A stretch of 32,069 nucleotides of DNA from Prevotella sp. (GCA_022511065.1 JAFLSG010000025.1:1-32069); one strand, 5' to 3'; counted from the first letter of the stretch, positions 24,073 to 32,014 are shown. Numbers and translations: made by a program. Notes: generated by a model not told the origin, from the letters alone.

Positions 24073-24109
24073 AAAGTTGTGCCAGAGCAGCGCAACTTTA
24101 AACTTTTTT
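24073..24109 (+). terminator. Rho-independent terminator after the TPR gene
   Basis: AAAGTTGTGC (24073-24082) and GCGCAACTTT (24090-24099) form a 10-bp stem with one G-U pair and a 7-nt loop, followed by AAACTTTTTT. It starts 2 nt after the TPR stop codon. Confidence 0.75.
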
Positions 24110-24112
24110 CTT

Positions 24113-24120
24113 TATCTTTG
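24113..24120 (+). promoter_or_regulatory. Promoter -7 box for phosphoglucomutase
   Basis: TATCTTTG lies 42 nt before the ATG at 24162. Its upstream region overlaps the preceding terminator; no clear TTG lies 19-21 bp upstream. Confidence 0.65.
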
Positions 24121-24161
24121 TGGGTTAGAAACATTCATTAACCCAAATAAGACAAACGACT

Positions 24162-25910
24162 ATGGCAGACAATTCACAGCTGATTGCTCAGTGCGAGGCA
24201 CGGGCAAAGGAGTGGCTCTCCCCGGCTTTCGACGAGGAGACCCGCAAGGAAGTACAGGCAATGCTCGATGCAGAGGACAAGACGCCGCTCATCGACGCTT
24301 TCTATCAGAATCTTGAGTTCGGTACGGGTGGACTCCGTGGCATCATGGGTGCCGGTACCAACCGCATGAACAAGTATATCGTAGGCATGGCCACGCAGGG
24401 CTTCGCCAACTACCTCTTGAAGGCTTTCCCCGGCAAGAAGGATCTCGCCGTGGTGGTAGGGCATGACTGCCGTAACAACGGCCGCATGTTCGCTGAGTCC
24501 GTGGCAGATATTTTCTCAGCCAACGGCATCCGTGTGTATCTCTTCGAGAGCCTACGCCCCACACCTGAGATTTCATTCGCCATCCGTCAGCTCGGTGCAC
24601 AGGCCGGTGTGAACGTGACCGCTTCCCATAATCCCCGCGAGTACAATGGCTACAAGGCTTACTGGGAGGATGGTGCGCAGGTGCTCGCTCCGCACGATAC
24701 GGGTATCATCGAGGAGGTGAACAAGGTGACCATCAACGATGTGAAGTTTGAGGGCAACAAGGAACTGATTGAAATCATCGGTGGCGAGATGGACTGGGAC
24801 TATATCCAGGCCGTCAAGGAGGCTATGGTGGATCAGGATGTCATCCTGCGCCAGAAGGACCTCAACATCGTCTATTCCGCCATGCACGGCACAGGTCGTC
24901 ACATCGTGCCGATGGCGCTCCGCTCGTGGGGCTTCCAGAACATCCACGTCGTGCCTGAGCAGATGGTCATCGACGGTAACTTCCCCACGGTGGTATCGCC
25001 CAACCCCGAGAACGCAGAGGCTATGACTCTCGGCATGAAGCTCGGCACAAGGCTGAATGCTGACCTCGTGATTGCCAGCGACCCGGATGCCGACCGCCTT
25101 GCCATCGTGGTGCGCAACCCGAAGGGTGAGTGGGAAATCATCAACGGAAACCAGACCTGCATGATGTTCTGCTGGTACATCATCGCCAACAAGAAGAAGC
25201 TCGGCCAGTTGAAGGGTAACGAGTTCCTTGTGAAGACCATCGTGACGACCGAGGCCATCGCCGAGATTGCAAAGAAGAACGGTGTGGAGCTGCGCGACTG
25301 CTACACGGGCTTCAAGTGGATTGCCAACGAGATTCGCCTCTCCGAGGGCAAGCAGAAATACATCGGTGGTGGTGAGGAGAGCTTCGGCTTCCTGCCGTTC
25401 GACAAGGTGCGCGACAAGGATGCTCCCGCCTCCATCTGTCTTATCTGCGAGATTGCAGCATGGGCGAAGGACAACGGTCGCACGCTCTATGACCTGCTGA
25501 TGGATATCTACGCCGAGTATGGATTCTCCCGTGAGTTCACCATCAACGTGGTGAAGCCCGGAAAGACTGGTGCCGACGAGATTAAGCAGATGATGGTTGA
25601 TTTCCGCAATAATCCCCCGAAGGAGCTGGGTGGCTCGAAGGTATGCCTGTGGAAGGACTACCAGACGCTCGAGGCAAAGAAGGCCGACGGCACGGTGGAG
25701 AAGCTGAACATGCCCACGACGAGCAATGTGCTCCAGTGGTTCTGCGAGGACGGTACGAAGGTGTCCGTGCGCCCCTCCGGCACAGAGCCGAAGATTAAGT
25801 TCTACACCGAGGTGAAAGACTCGTCGTTCAAGTGCGGTGGCTGCTACGAGCGCTGCATGAAGGCTGCCGACGAGAAGATTGAGGCCATCAAGAAGAGTTT
25901 GAACCTCTAA
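24162..25910 (+). CDS. Phospho-sugar mutase (phosphoglucomutase / phosphomannomutase)
   Basis: 582 aa, the length of the longer PgcA-like bacterial group. The phosphoserine loop TASHNPREYNGYK carries Ser155; the Mg-binding loop ASDPDADRLA carries Asp307, Asp309 and Asp311; the sugar-recognition loop is GGGEESFGFLPF; and the phosphate-binding loop near the C-terminus is RPSGTEPKIKFY. The enzyme interconverts glucose-1-phosphate and glucose-6-phosphate (possibly also mannose or other hexose phosphates) in the cytoplasm, linking glycolysis with glycogen and surface-polysaccharide synthesis. It is a single-gene unit with its own promoter and a long structured 3' region. Confidence 0.95.
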   Translation: MADNSQLIAQCEARAKEWLSPAFDEETRKEVQAMLDAEDKTPLIDAFYQNLEFGTGGLRGIMGAGTNRMNKYIVGMATQGFANYLLKAFPGKKDLAVVVGHDCRNNGRMFAESVADIFSANGIRVYLFESLRPTPEISFAIRQLGAQAGVNVTASHNPREYNGYKAYWEDGAQVLAPHDTGIIEEVNKVTINDVKFEGNKELIEIIGGEMDWDYIQAVKEAMVDQDVILRQKDLNIVYSAMHGTGRHIVPMALRSWGFQNIHVVPEQMVIDGNFPTVVSPNPENAEAMTLGMKLGTRLNADLVIASDPDADRLAIVVRNPKGEWEIINGNQTCMMFCWYIIANKKKLGQLKGNEFLVKTIVTTEAIAEIAKKNGVELRDCYTGFKWIANEIRLSEGKQKYIGGGEESFGFLPFDKVRDKDAPASICLICEIAAWAKDNGRTLYDLLMDIYAEYGFSREFTINVVKPGKTGADEIKQMMVDFRNNPPKELGGSKVCLWKDYQTLEAKKADGTVEKLNMPTTSNVLQWFCEDGTKVSVRPSGTEPKIKFYTEVKDSSFKCGGCYERCMKAADEKIEAIKKSLNL

Positions 25911-25917
25911 TACCTTC

Positions 25918-25944
25918 CGCTTAAAGAAACACCTTCTTTAAGCG
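25918..25944. repeat. Hairpin after phosphoglucomutase
   Basis: CGCTTAAAGAA (25918-25928) and TTCTTTAAGCG (25934-25944) form a perfect 11-bp stem with a 5-nt loop, 8 nt after the stop codon. No T-tract follows. Confidence 0.75.
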
Positions 25945-26028
25945 AAAGAAATAATCTCCACGAGGGAAAGGAATGCTTCCTATACCCTCATGGAGATTAT
26001 TTCTTTGACTCGTAGGAAGCATTCCTTT
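25945..26028 (+). repeat. Long hairpin with a perfectly competing alternative stem
   Basis: Arms 25945-25966 and 25985-26006 are 22 bp long and pair at 21 positions. The 18-nt loop contains AAAGGAATGCTTCCT (25967-25981), which is also exactly complementary over 15 nt to AGGAAGCATTCCTTT at 26014-26028. It can also fold on itself (AGGAA-TGC-TTCCT). The two long pairings would form a pseudoknot or compete with each other. Confidence 0.8.
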
Positions 26029-26074
26029 CACTCGTGGAAAGCATTCCGTTCAATGGTAGAAGGTGTGCGTTCCT
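26009..26074. repeat. 22-bp tandem repeats
   Basis: Units at 26009-26030 and 26031-26052 match at 19 of 22 positions (core GAAGCATTCC / GAAAGCATTCC); a third, weaker unit is at 26053-26074. An inverted copy of the core is the loop at 25967-25981. The 12-mer CATTCCGTTCAA (26042-26053) also occurs at 9358-9369. Confidence 0.7.
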
Positions 26075-26113
26075 CTACTCCTAAGAATTAGGCAATTATA
26101 GACAATGCTTAAT

Positions 26114-26149
26114 GAGGTGAGGTCTTACGAAAAGACCTCGCCTCTTTTT
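26114..26149 (+). terminator. Strong rho-independent terminator
   Basis: GAGGTGAGGTCTT (26114-26126) and AAGACCTCGCCTC (26132-26144) form a 13-bp stem with one G-U pair and a 5-nt loop, followed directly by TTTTT. It lies 203 bp downstream of the phosphoglucomutase stop, so it ends either a long structured 3' UTR or a separate small RNA. Confidence 0.85.
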
Positions 26150-26218
26150 ATTTACCCCAAAACGATGTCTGTTGGATTTTATACGTATAACGAATTTACT
26201 TTGTTTCAGAAAACGACG

Positions 26219-26226
26219 TACTTTTG
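26219..26226 (+). promoter_or_regulatory. Promoter -7 box for the AAA+ ATPase gene
   Basis: TACTTTTG lies 49 nt before the ATG at 26276. The nearest TTTG (26200-26203) is only 15 bp upstream, short of the usual spacing. Confidence 0.5.
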
Positions 26227-26275
26227 CAAACGAAATCATGATAGGGATTATTATTAACATTAAAAACAATAAAGT

Positions 26276-28051
26276 ATGGACAAATTACCTTTAGACATGG
26301 AGTGCTACGATGACGAGTTGGCTATGATGGATTCAGAACTTGACATAGTGGATACACTATTGGACATAGAGGAGCCGCAGCCGGAGGAGTGGACTATCAT
26401 CACTGCGCTTAACAACGTGCATAAGCACGCCAAGCAGTCGGAACTGTGTGACCTGTTGTGGAGGAGATGTGAGAAGTCCTTGGCGTATCTGCGTGACAAA
26501 CTCGGACTGACGAACATCCAGATTGTCGTGTTGGCCATCTTGGTGGAAAGCGGGGAGACCGAGACATGGAAGAGCATTAGCGCATATCTGCACTGCTCTC
26601 GTCTGACCGTGATGGCTCATGCCGAGGAAGTGGAAGAACTCCTGAAGAAGAGATGGATTGTTAAGAGAGTGACGAGGGGATTCGGCGGTGGAGTGCAGGG
26701 ATTTGAATTAGCGCAAGGAGTGACGAGTGCGCTGTGCCGCAATGAGGCGTTTGTGCCCGAGCGCCTTGACGGTTTCACCGAACAGGAGTTCGTAGACAAG
26801 TTGGAGATGCATATCGTGGAGAATCTTGCCGACAAGACGCTGCTGTTCAGCAATGACGAGGAGTGGATGCTGCAGTTTGCATCAGCCAATCCCCATCTCC
26901 CTCTGTGCCAAGAGGTGCTTCAAATGAAGGATATCCATGCGCAGTCGCTCCTTCTTATGGTGGTGTTCGACTATGCCCAGTTCGCAAACACGGAAGATGA
27001 AGGGCTGACCTTCCGCACCATCTGCGATCTTTACCCGCATGAGTTGGAGTGCAACAACATGCGTCGTCGTTTGAAGGATGGAACACACATTCTGATGCGC
27101 AAAGGGCTGATTGAGCATAAGTGCGAAGATGGTGTGGTGAATACGGAGCGGTACATGCTGACAGCCAAGACGAAGAACGAACTGCTGTCTGGCTACACCC
27201 CGCACGAGTCTAACCTTTCCATGTCAAAGCGAACTGACAGGAATCTGAGGTGTTATTCGGAGATTAAAGAAAAGGTGTTGTTCTACAATGAGAACGAGCA
27301 GAAGCAGGTAGAGCGGCTTGCCAATCTGCTCCAGCAAGAGAATCTTATGGGTATTCAGCAGCGCTTGGAGGCCGAAGGGATGCGGAAAGGGGTGGCATGC
27401 CTCTTCCATGGTGCTCCCGGTACGGGCAAGACGGAGACTGTTCTGCAGTTGGCGCGCCAGACGGGTAGGGACATCATGCAGATAGACATTGCGGGACTGC
27501 GCGACAAGTGGGTTGGCGAAAGTGAGAAGAACATCAAGGCGGTCTTCTCGCGCTACAAGGCCCTCTGCAAGCAATCAGAGATTATGCCCATCCTGTTCTT
27601 CAATGAGGCTGATGCGATATTCAACAAGCGCATAGAGAACGTGGAGCGCTCCGTGGAGAAGATGGACAATGCCATGCAGAACATCATCCTCCAGGAGTTG
27701 GAGAACTTGGAGGGCATCCTCATCGCAACCACCAACCTTACGAGCAACCTTGACGGGGCATTCGACAGACGATTCCTCTTCAAGATAGAGTTCAAAAAAC
27801 CTGAGAAGGAAGTCATGGCACGCATCTGGGAGTCGATGATCAGCACACTTACTGACGACGAGGCTGCCATGCTTGCATCTGCCTACGATTTCTCGGGGGG
27901 ACAGATAGAGAACATCGCACGCAAGAGCACCATCGACTATATCCTTAATGGGAAGAGATCCTCGGTGGAGCAGATTCGGGAGTATTGCGATTCAGAAGTG
28001 CTTGCACGAAAGAATGCCTGCCGCCCGATTGCGGGATTCACGCAGCATTGA
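26276..28051 (+). CDS. AAA+ ATPase with N-terminal winged-helix-like region and Asn in Walker B
   Basis: 591 aa, cytoplasmic. The first 40 residues are very acidic. Residues about 55-135 look like a helical/winged-helix module (TNIQIVVLAILVES ... SAYLHCSRLTVMAHAEEVEELLKKRWIVKR), and a second such module may lie at about 245-300. The AAA+ core is C-terminal (about 345-560): Walker A GAPGTGKT (379-386), pore-like KWVGESEKN, Walker B ILFFNEAD with Asn443-Glu444 in place of Asp-Glu (codon AAT at 27602-27604), sensor 1 ATTN (484-487), arginine finger region DRRF (497-500), and sensor 2 FSGGQIENIARK. The architecture suggests a remodelling ATPase, but its substrate is unknown. It stands alone, flanked by its own promoter and a terminator. 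Confidence 0.8.
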   Translation: MDKLPLDMECYDDELAMMDSELDIVDTLLDIEEPQPEEWTIITALNNVHKHAKQSELCDLLWRRCEKSLAYLRDKLGLTNIQIVVLAILVESGETETWKSISAYLHCSRLTVMAHAEEVEELLKKRWIVKRVTRGFGGGVQGFELAQGVTSALCRNEAFVPERLDGFTEQEFVDKLEMHIVENLADKTLLFSNDEEWMLQFASANPHLPLCQEVLQMKDIHAQSLLLMVVFDYAQFANTEDEGLTFRTICDLYPHELECNNMRRRLKDGTHILMRKGLIEHKCEDGVVNTERYMLTAKTKNELLSGYTPHESNLSMSKRTDRNLRCYSEIKEKVLFYNENEQKQVERLANLLQQENLMGIQQRLEAEGMRKGVACLFHGAPGTGKTETVLQLARQTGRDIMQIDIAGLRDKWVGESEKNIKAVFSRYKALCKQSEIMPILFFNEADAIFNKRIENVERSVEKMDNAMQNIILQELENLEGILIATTNLTSNLDGAFDRRFLFKIEFKKPEKEVMARIWESMISTLTDDEAAMLASAYDFSGGQIENIARKSTIDYILNGKRSSVEQIREYCDSEVLARKNACRPIAGFTQH

Positions 28052-28081
28052 ACGGGGCAGGAATACCCTGCTCAATGCTGC
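28042..28081. terminator. Hairpin between convergent AAA+ ATPase and SDR genes
   Basis: GCAGCATTGA (28042-28051, including the ATPase stop codon) pairs perfectly with TCAATGCTGC (28072-28081); an inner 5-bp stem GCAGG/CCTGC (28057-28061, 28067-28071) extends it past a 5-nt bulge. It sits in the 36-bp gap between two convergent genes and could serve both. Confidence 0.65.
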
Positions 28082-28087
28082 AGTCTC

Positions 28088-28843
28088 TTATTTTCTGACA
28101 ATCACACTCCCATTCGCCTGATGCGTGGCGAGGATAAGCACCTCGGCTATCTGCACGTGGGCGGGAGCATTGGCGGCATAGACGGCCACCTCGGCGATGT
28201 CGTCGCCCGTTAGGGGCTTGATGCCACGATATACGTTGGCAGCACGGTCGGTGTCGCCGTGGAAACGAATGTTGCTGAAGTTCGTCTCCACGAGGCCGGG
28301 CTTCAGGTTGGTCACGCGGACAGGTGTCTCCGCCAAGTCGATGCGCAGGCCGTCGGTCAATGCCTTTACGGCAGCCTTCGTCGCGCAATACACGTTACCG
28401 CCGGCGTAGGCGGCATCGCCCGCTACGGAGCCTACATTGATGACGTGCCCGCAGCCACGACTTACCATCCCAGGCACGATGAGGCGCGTCATGGTGAGCA
28501 GTCCCTTGATGTTGGTGTCTATCATTGTGTCCCAGTCGTCGGGATTGCCCTCAAACTCTGGCTCCAGACCGAGGGCAAGACCAGCATTGTTCACAAGCAC
28601 GTCGATGGCTTGCCATGTCTCGGGCAACTGGCCGATGGCTGCAGTAGCCGCTGCGCGGTCTCTCACGTCGAAGGTTAACGTCAGCACCTCCGTGCCCTTG
28701 GCCTCCAATTCCTGTTTGATTTCGTTCAACCTCTGTTCGTTTCGTCCCGTGAGGATGAGGCGGTCGCCGTTGTCGGCAAACTTACGGGCGCAGCCGAGCC
28801 CTATTCCGCTCGTTGCACCGGTGATGAGTACGGTTTTCTTCAT
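28088..28843 (-). CDS. Short-chain dehydrogenase/reductase, YdfG-like
   Basis: 251 aa. The Rossmann motif is GATSGIG (9-15), the NNAG motif is at 85-88, and the catalytic residues are Ser139 (NVGSVAG), Tyr152 and Lys156 (YCATK). The sequence around the active site matches NADP-dependent 3-hydroxy-acid (serine/allo-threonine) dehydrogenases such as E. coli YdfG, so the likely reaction is oxidation of a beta-hydroxy acid, though the substrate is unproven. It lies 6 bp downstream of the copper ATPase gene on the same strand, and so is probably on the same transcript. Confidence 0.9.
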   Translation of the reverse strand: MKKTVLITGATSGIGLGCARKFADNGDRLILTGRNEQRLNEIKQELEAKGTEVLTLTFDVRDRAAATAAIGQLPETWQAIDVLVNNAGLALGLEPEFEGNPDDWDTMIDTNIKGLLTMTRLIVPGMVSRGCGHVINVGSVAGDAAYAGGNVYCATKAAVKALTDGLRIDLAETPVRVTNLKPGLVETNFSNIRFHGDTDRAANVYRGIKPLTGDDIAEVAVYAANAPAHVQIAEVLILATHQANGSVIVRK

Positions 28844-28849
28844 GTCTTT

Positions 28850-30787
28850 TTATTTTGTGAGTTTAAGTCTCAGACTGTTGAGCACCACACTGACGCTCGA
28901 GAACGCCATCAGCGCCGATGCCCACATGGGGGTAATCTGCCACGAGAATCCGAAGATGTGGGGGATGCCCGCAGCGAGAGGGATGCACACCACGTTGTAG
29001 ATGAACGCCCAGAAGAGGTTCTGCCGAATCATGCCCACGGTGCGTGCCGACAGGGTGATGGCCTCTGGGATTCTGCGCAGGTCGGTGCCCATGAGCGTCA
29101 CCTGCGCCACATCCATCGCCACATCCGTGCCCTTGCCCATCGCGATGCTCACATCTGCAGCGGCTAATGCCTGTGAGTCGTTGATGCCGTCGCCCACCAT
29201 TGCCACGTGCCTGCCCTCGGCTTGCAAGGAGCGCACGAGGTCTTCCTTGTCTTGCGGGAGCACCTGCGAGCGGTAGTGGCCTATGCCCGCCTTCTCTGCC
29301 CAATAGCGTGCCGCCTCGTCCTTGTCGCCGCTGCACATATACACCGCTATGCCGCGCTGCCGGAGCAGGGCAATCGCCTCGCGGGCATGAGGCTTGAGCG
29401 TCTCGCGCGATTCGAGGAATCGGGGCAGGTCGTCAGCCTCTGGCGTGGAGGCTACGGGAGAGAAATCGGGGTTGGGTATGGTCAGCGTGCCGGTCTTGTC
29501 GATGACCAATGCGTCGATGCGCCGTATCTCCTCGAGGGCTGTCGCATCCTTGATAAGTATGTTCTTCTCCGCCGCCTTGCCGATGCCCACCATGAGGGCC
29601 GTGGGCGTGGCGAGTCCCAAGGCGCAGGGACAGGCGATGACGAGCACGCTGACGGCTGAGAGTATCGCTTGCGGGAGCAGGCTGCTGCCGCCGACAACGA
29701 GCCATGTTATGAGCGTAAGGAGGCTGATTATCGCAACAACCGGCACGAATATGAGGGCAATCCTATCCACTACGCGCTGCACGGGGGCTTTCGAGCCTTG
29801 CGCCTCTTGCACCATTTTTATAATATGTGCGAGCATGGTCTTTTGTCCCACCTCCTCTGCACGGAAGCGGAAAGTGCCCTGCTTCACGATGGTGCCCGCA
29901 AGCACCTTGTCGCCCATCTGCTTCGCCACGGGTATAGGTTCACCGGAAATCATGCTCTCATCCACGAGGGGCGAGGCTGCTGCCGTGCCGCCGTCGATGA
30001 CCGTACCGTCCACGGGTATCTTCTCGCCCGCCCGCACCTCTACGGTGTCGCCCGGTTGCAGGGTGGAGATGGGCACTTCGCTGATGGTGTCGCCCTCCAC
30101 GAGGCGTGCCGTCTTGGGTTGCAGTCCCATGAGTGAACGGATGGCAGATGCCGTGCCGCGCTTCGCCCGCTCCTCCATCAGTCGGCCCGTCAGCACGAAG
30201 GTGATAATCATCACCGAGGCATCGAAGTAGGTGTGCCACTCTATGCCCCGACTGCCCCAGACGCGCTCGCCCCAAAATGTGTTGAACGCGCTGAACAGGA
30301 AGGCGATGCCCGTGGATAGTGCCACGAGCGTGTCCATGTTGGCAGAGGCGTGGGTGAGTTGCCGCCATGCCGTCGTGTAGAACTGCCGACCGCAGTAGAT
30401 GAGGTTCACAAGGGCGAGGATGAGCATCACTTGGTTGGCTGTGTCGTGCGAACCGATGTGTATCCACCCCATGCAGAGGCTCATCGTCAGCACGGCGAAC
30501 ACCCACGAGATGATGACCTTGTTGCGGAGCGATGTCACCGCCCTGCGTTCAGCCTCCTCCACGTTCCTGTCTTCCTCAATCACCATGTCGTAGCCGATGG
30601 CCGTCAGCGCCTCCTTCATCTTCTCCAATGAAGTGACTTTCGGGTCGTATTCCACCAATGCCGTGCGCGCCGGCAGGTTCACCGCAGCCGTCTGCACACC
30701 GTCGAGCGAGTTCAGTTTCCGCTCCACGGAAGCCGCGCAACCAGCGCACATCATGCCGAGTATTGCAACAGTCTTTTTCTCCATCAT
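28850..30787 (-). CDS. copA: Copper-type P1B ATPase lacking most of the nucleotide-binding domain
   Basis: 645 aa, shorter than the 730-830 aa usual for this family. In order: one heavy-metal-associated domain with GMMCAGC (Cys14, Cys17); membrane helices at about 91-110, 117-136, 152-171, 186-203; actuator domain with SGEP (281-284, Ser for the usual Thr); helices at about 342-365 and 374-394 with the metal-site CPC (386-388); phosphorylation motif DKTGTLT (Asp430); then only about 27 residues (437-463) before the P-domain helix LKPHAREAI; GDGIND (532-537); helices 7-8 with copper signature residues (Asn590, Tyr597-Asn598, Pro603; Met627-x2-Ser-Ser). The region normally holding the N-domain with its HP motif is missing, with the frame intact. 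It should export Cu(I). The SDR gene follows 6 bp downstream. An alternative start is Met2. Confidence 0.88.
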   Translation of the reverse strand: MMEKKTVAILGMMCAGCAASVERKLNSLDGVQTAAVNLPARTALVEYDPKVTSLEKMKEALTAIGYDMVIEEDRNVEEAERRAVTSLRNKVIISWVFAVLTMSLCMGWIHIGSHDTANQVMLILALVNLIYCGRQFYTTAWRQLTHASANMDTLVALSTGIAFLFSAFNTFWGERVWGSRGIEWHTYFDASVMIITFVLTGRLMEERAKRGTASAIRSLMGLQPKTARLVEGDTISEVPISTLQPGDTVEVRAGEKIPVDGTVIDGGTAAASPLVDESMISGEPIPVAKQMGDKVLAGTIVKQGTFRFRAEEVGQKTMLAHIIKMVQEAQGSKAPVQRVVDRIALIFVPVVAIISLLTLITWLVVGGSSLLPQAILSAVSVLVIACPCALGLATPTALMVGIGKAAEKNILIKDATALEEIRRIDALVIDKTGTLTIPNPDFSPVASTPEADDLPRFLESRETLKPHAREAIALLRQRGIAVYMCSGDKDEAARYWAEKAGIGHYRSQVLPQDKEDLVRSLQAEGRHVAMVGDGINDSQALAAADVSIAMGKGTDVAMDVAQVTLMGTDLRRIPEAITLSARTVGMIRQNLFWAFIYNVVCIPLAAGIPHIFGFSWQITPMWASALMAFSSVSVVLNSLRLKLTK

Positions 30788-30824
30788 TAAGTCTTTTCTT
30801 TCTTAAATAGTCGCGTTTTCGGCG

Positions 30825-30832
30825 CAAAGGTA
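30825..30832 (-). promoter_or_regulatory. Promoter -7 box for copA
   Basis: The minus strand reads TACCTTTG from 30832 to 30825, 38 nt before the copA start. No clear TTG is seen upstream. No CsoR- or CueR-type palindrome was recognised. Confidence 0.6.
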
Positions 30833-30875
30833 CTACATTTTCCCGCATATAAGGCACGATTCGCGCGATTTTTGC

Positions 30876-30883
30876 TATCTTTG
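30876..30883 (+). promoter_or_regulatory. Promoter -7 box for the divergent SDR gene
   Basis: TATCTTTG ends 5 nt before the ATG at 30889, so transcription would begin at or next to the start codon. If the next in-frame ATG (30898) is used, the leader would still be under 10 nt. Confidence 0.7.
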
Positions 30884-30888
30884 TCGGC

Positions 30889-31635
30889 ATGAATACGATG
30901 AAAAGGGCTGTGGTCATAGGGGCATCGTCGGGCATCGGCTTGGAGGTTGCCCGTCTGTTGCTGCGCGATGGTTGGCAATTGGGCGTCGCCGCGCGGCGCG
31001 AAGACAGGTTGCTCGCTTTGAAGCGGGAAACTGAGAAAGAGGCAGATAATCGTGTGATGATAGTGGAATGCATCGACGTGACTGCTGACGATGCAACAGC
31101 AAAACTCCGCACACTCATCAGCCGCTTGGGCGGGATGGACTTGTTTTTCTACGCCTCAGGCATCGGCAAGCAAAACCGCACACTGACTGAGGACATCGAA
31201 CTTGCTACCGTGCAGACTAACGCCCTCGGATTCACCCGCATGGTGGGCGAGGCTTTCCGCTATTTCGCCGAGCAGGGTCGGGGGCACATCGCCGCCATTA
31301 CCTCCATCGCCGGCACAAAGGGGCTCGGTCCCGCTCCCGCATACTCTGCCACGAAAGCCATGCAGAACACTTATCTGCAAGCATTGGAGCAGCAAGCCCA
31401 TGCGCGCCATTTGGACATCCGCATCACCGATCTCCGCCCCGGTTTCGTGGACACCGACCTGTTAGCCGGCAACTTCCATTACCCGATGATGATGCGCCCC
31501 GAGCGCGTGGCACAGGAAATCCTCCGCGCCATCCGCCGCTGTGAGCATGTCCGTGTGATTGATTGGCGCTACCGCCTCCTCACCGCCGCCTGGCGCTGTC
31601 TCCCCCGATGGCTCTGGCGCCGCCTTCCGTTGTGA
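30889..31635 (+). CDS. Short-chain dehydrogenase/reductase with basic, tryptophan-rich C-terminus
   Basis: 248 aa (245 from the alternative ATG at 30898). Rossmann motif GASSGIG (11-17); the usual NNAG motif is replaced by YASG (88-91); catalytic Ser139, Tyr152 and Lys156 (YSATK) are present. The last 35 residues are rich in Arg and Trp (WRYRLLTAAWRCLPRWLWRR), which may form an amphipathic membrane-binding helix. The substrate is unknown. It is divergent from copA, so copA is bracketed by two SDR genes; the two SDRs differ clearly and are not a recent duplication. Confidence 0.85.
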   Translation: MNTMKRAVVIGASSGIGLEVARLLLRDGWQLGVAARREDRLLALKRETEKEADNRVMIVECIDVTADDATAKLRTLISRLGGMDLFFYASGIGKQNRTLTEDIELATVQTNALGFTRMVGEAFRYFAEQGRGHIAAITSIAGTKGLGPAPAYSATKAMQNTYLQALEQQAHARHLDIRITDLRPGFVDTDLLAGNFHYPMMMRPERVAQEILRAIRRCEHVRVIDWRYRLLTAAWRCLPRWLWRRLPL

Positions 31636-31782
31636 TGTTTTGTGTTTCCACAAAGGCATGGCATCTCGGTCCTGTAGCACTTTACCAAGACCTGAGTTTA
31701 TAGGTTTAAGTAAAGGAACGGGGTAAAACTCCATAGGGATGAAATGTTAAATTTGAGCAGAAATCCCAACAAACCACCCTCT

Positions 31783-31836
31783 AAAACTCGCGTATTTTCC
31801 ACCAAATCATCTTACGGACAGAAATACGCAAGTTTT
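31783..31836. repeat. 15-bp imperfect inverted repeat
   Basis: Arms 31783-31797 (AAAACTCGCGTATTT) and 31822-31836 (AAATACGCAAGTTTT) pair at 14 of 15 positions around a 24-nt loop. Confidence 0.7.
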
Positions 31837-31893
31837 GCGCAATTACAATCCACTCATTATCAACAACTTGTAAAATCGTTACAGATTTTAACC

Positions 31894-31925
31894 CCGAAAA
31901 ACCCCATAAAATGGCGGTTTTTCGG
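31894..31925. repeat. Perfect 10-bp hairpin with inner stem
   Basis: CCGAAAAACC (31894-31903) and GGTTTTTCGG (31916-31925) pair exactly; an inner CCAT/ATGG stem (31904-31907, 31911-31914) extends it past a 1-nt bulge, leaving a 3-nt loop. There is no T-tract after it. Confidence 0.75.
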
Positions 31926-32014
31926 TGATTTCCCAGCGTGATTTTCTTCAGTTTTTGGCAAAATAGACTTGAATTTTACGCCAAATAGTGCCGAATTTTC
32001 GGCTTAATTGCATC

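Larger units (their letters stand above)
25911..26275. other. 365-bp spacer with structured 3' region and terminator
   Basis: No gene is seen. Contents in order: hairpin 25918-25944, long hairpin 25945-26006 with an alternative partner at 26014-26028, 22-bp repeats to 26074, a strong terminator at 26114-26149 and the promoter of the next gene. Confidence 0.75.

Noticed and set aside
31744..31941. 65-codon frame in the AT-rich tail
   Set aside because: It spans both inverted repeats, lacks a promoter box and motif, and the region reads like a non-coding repeat.
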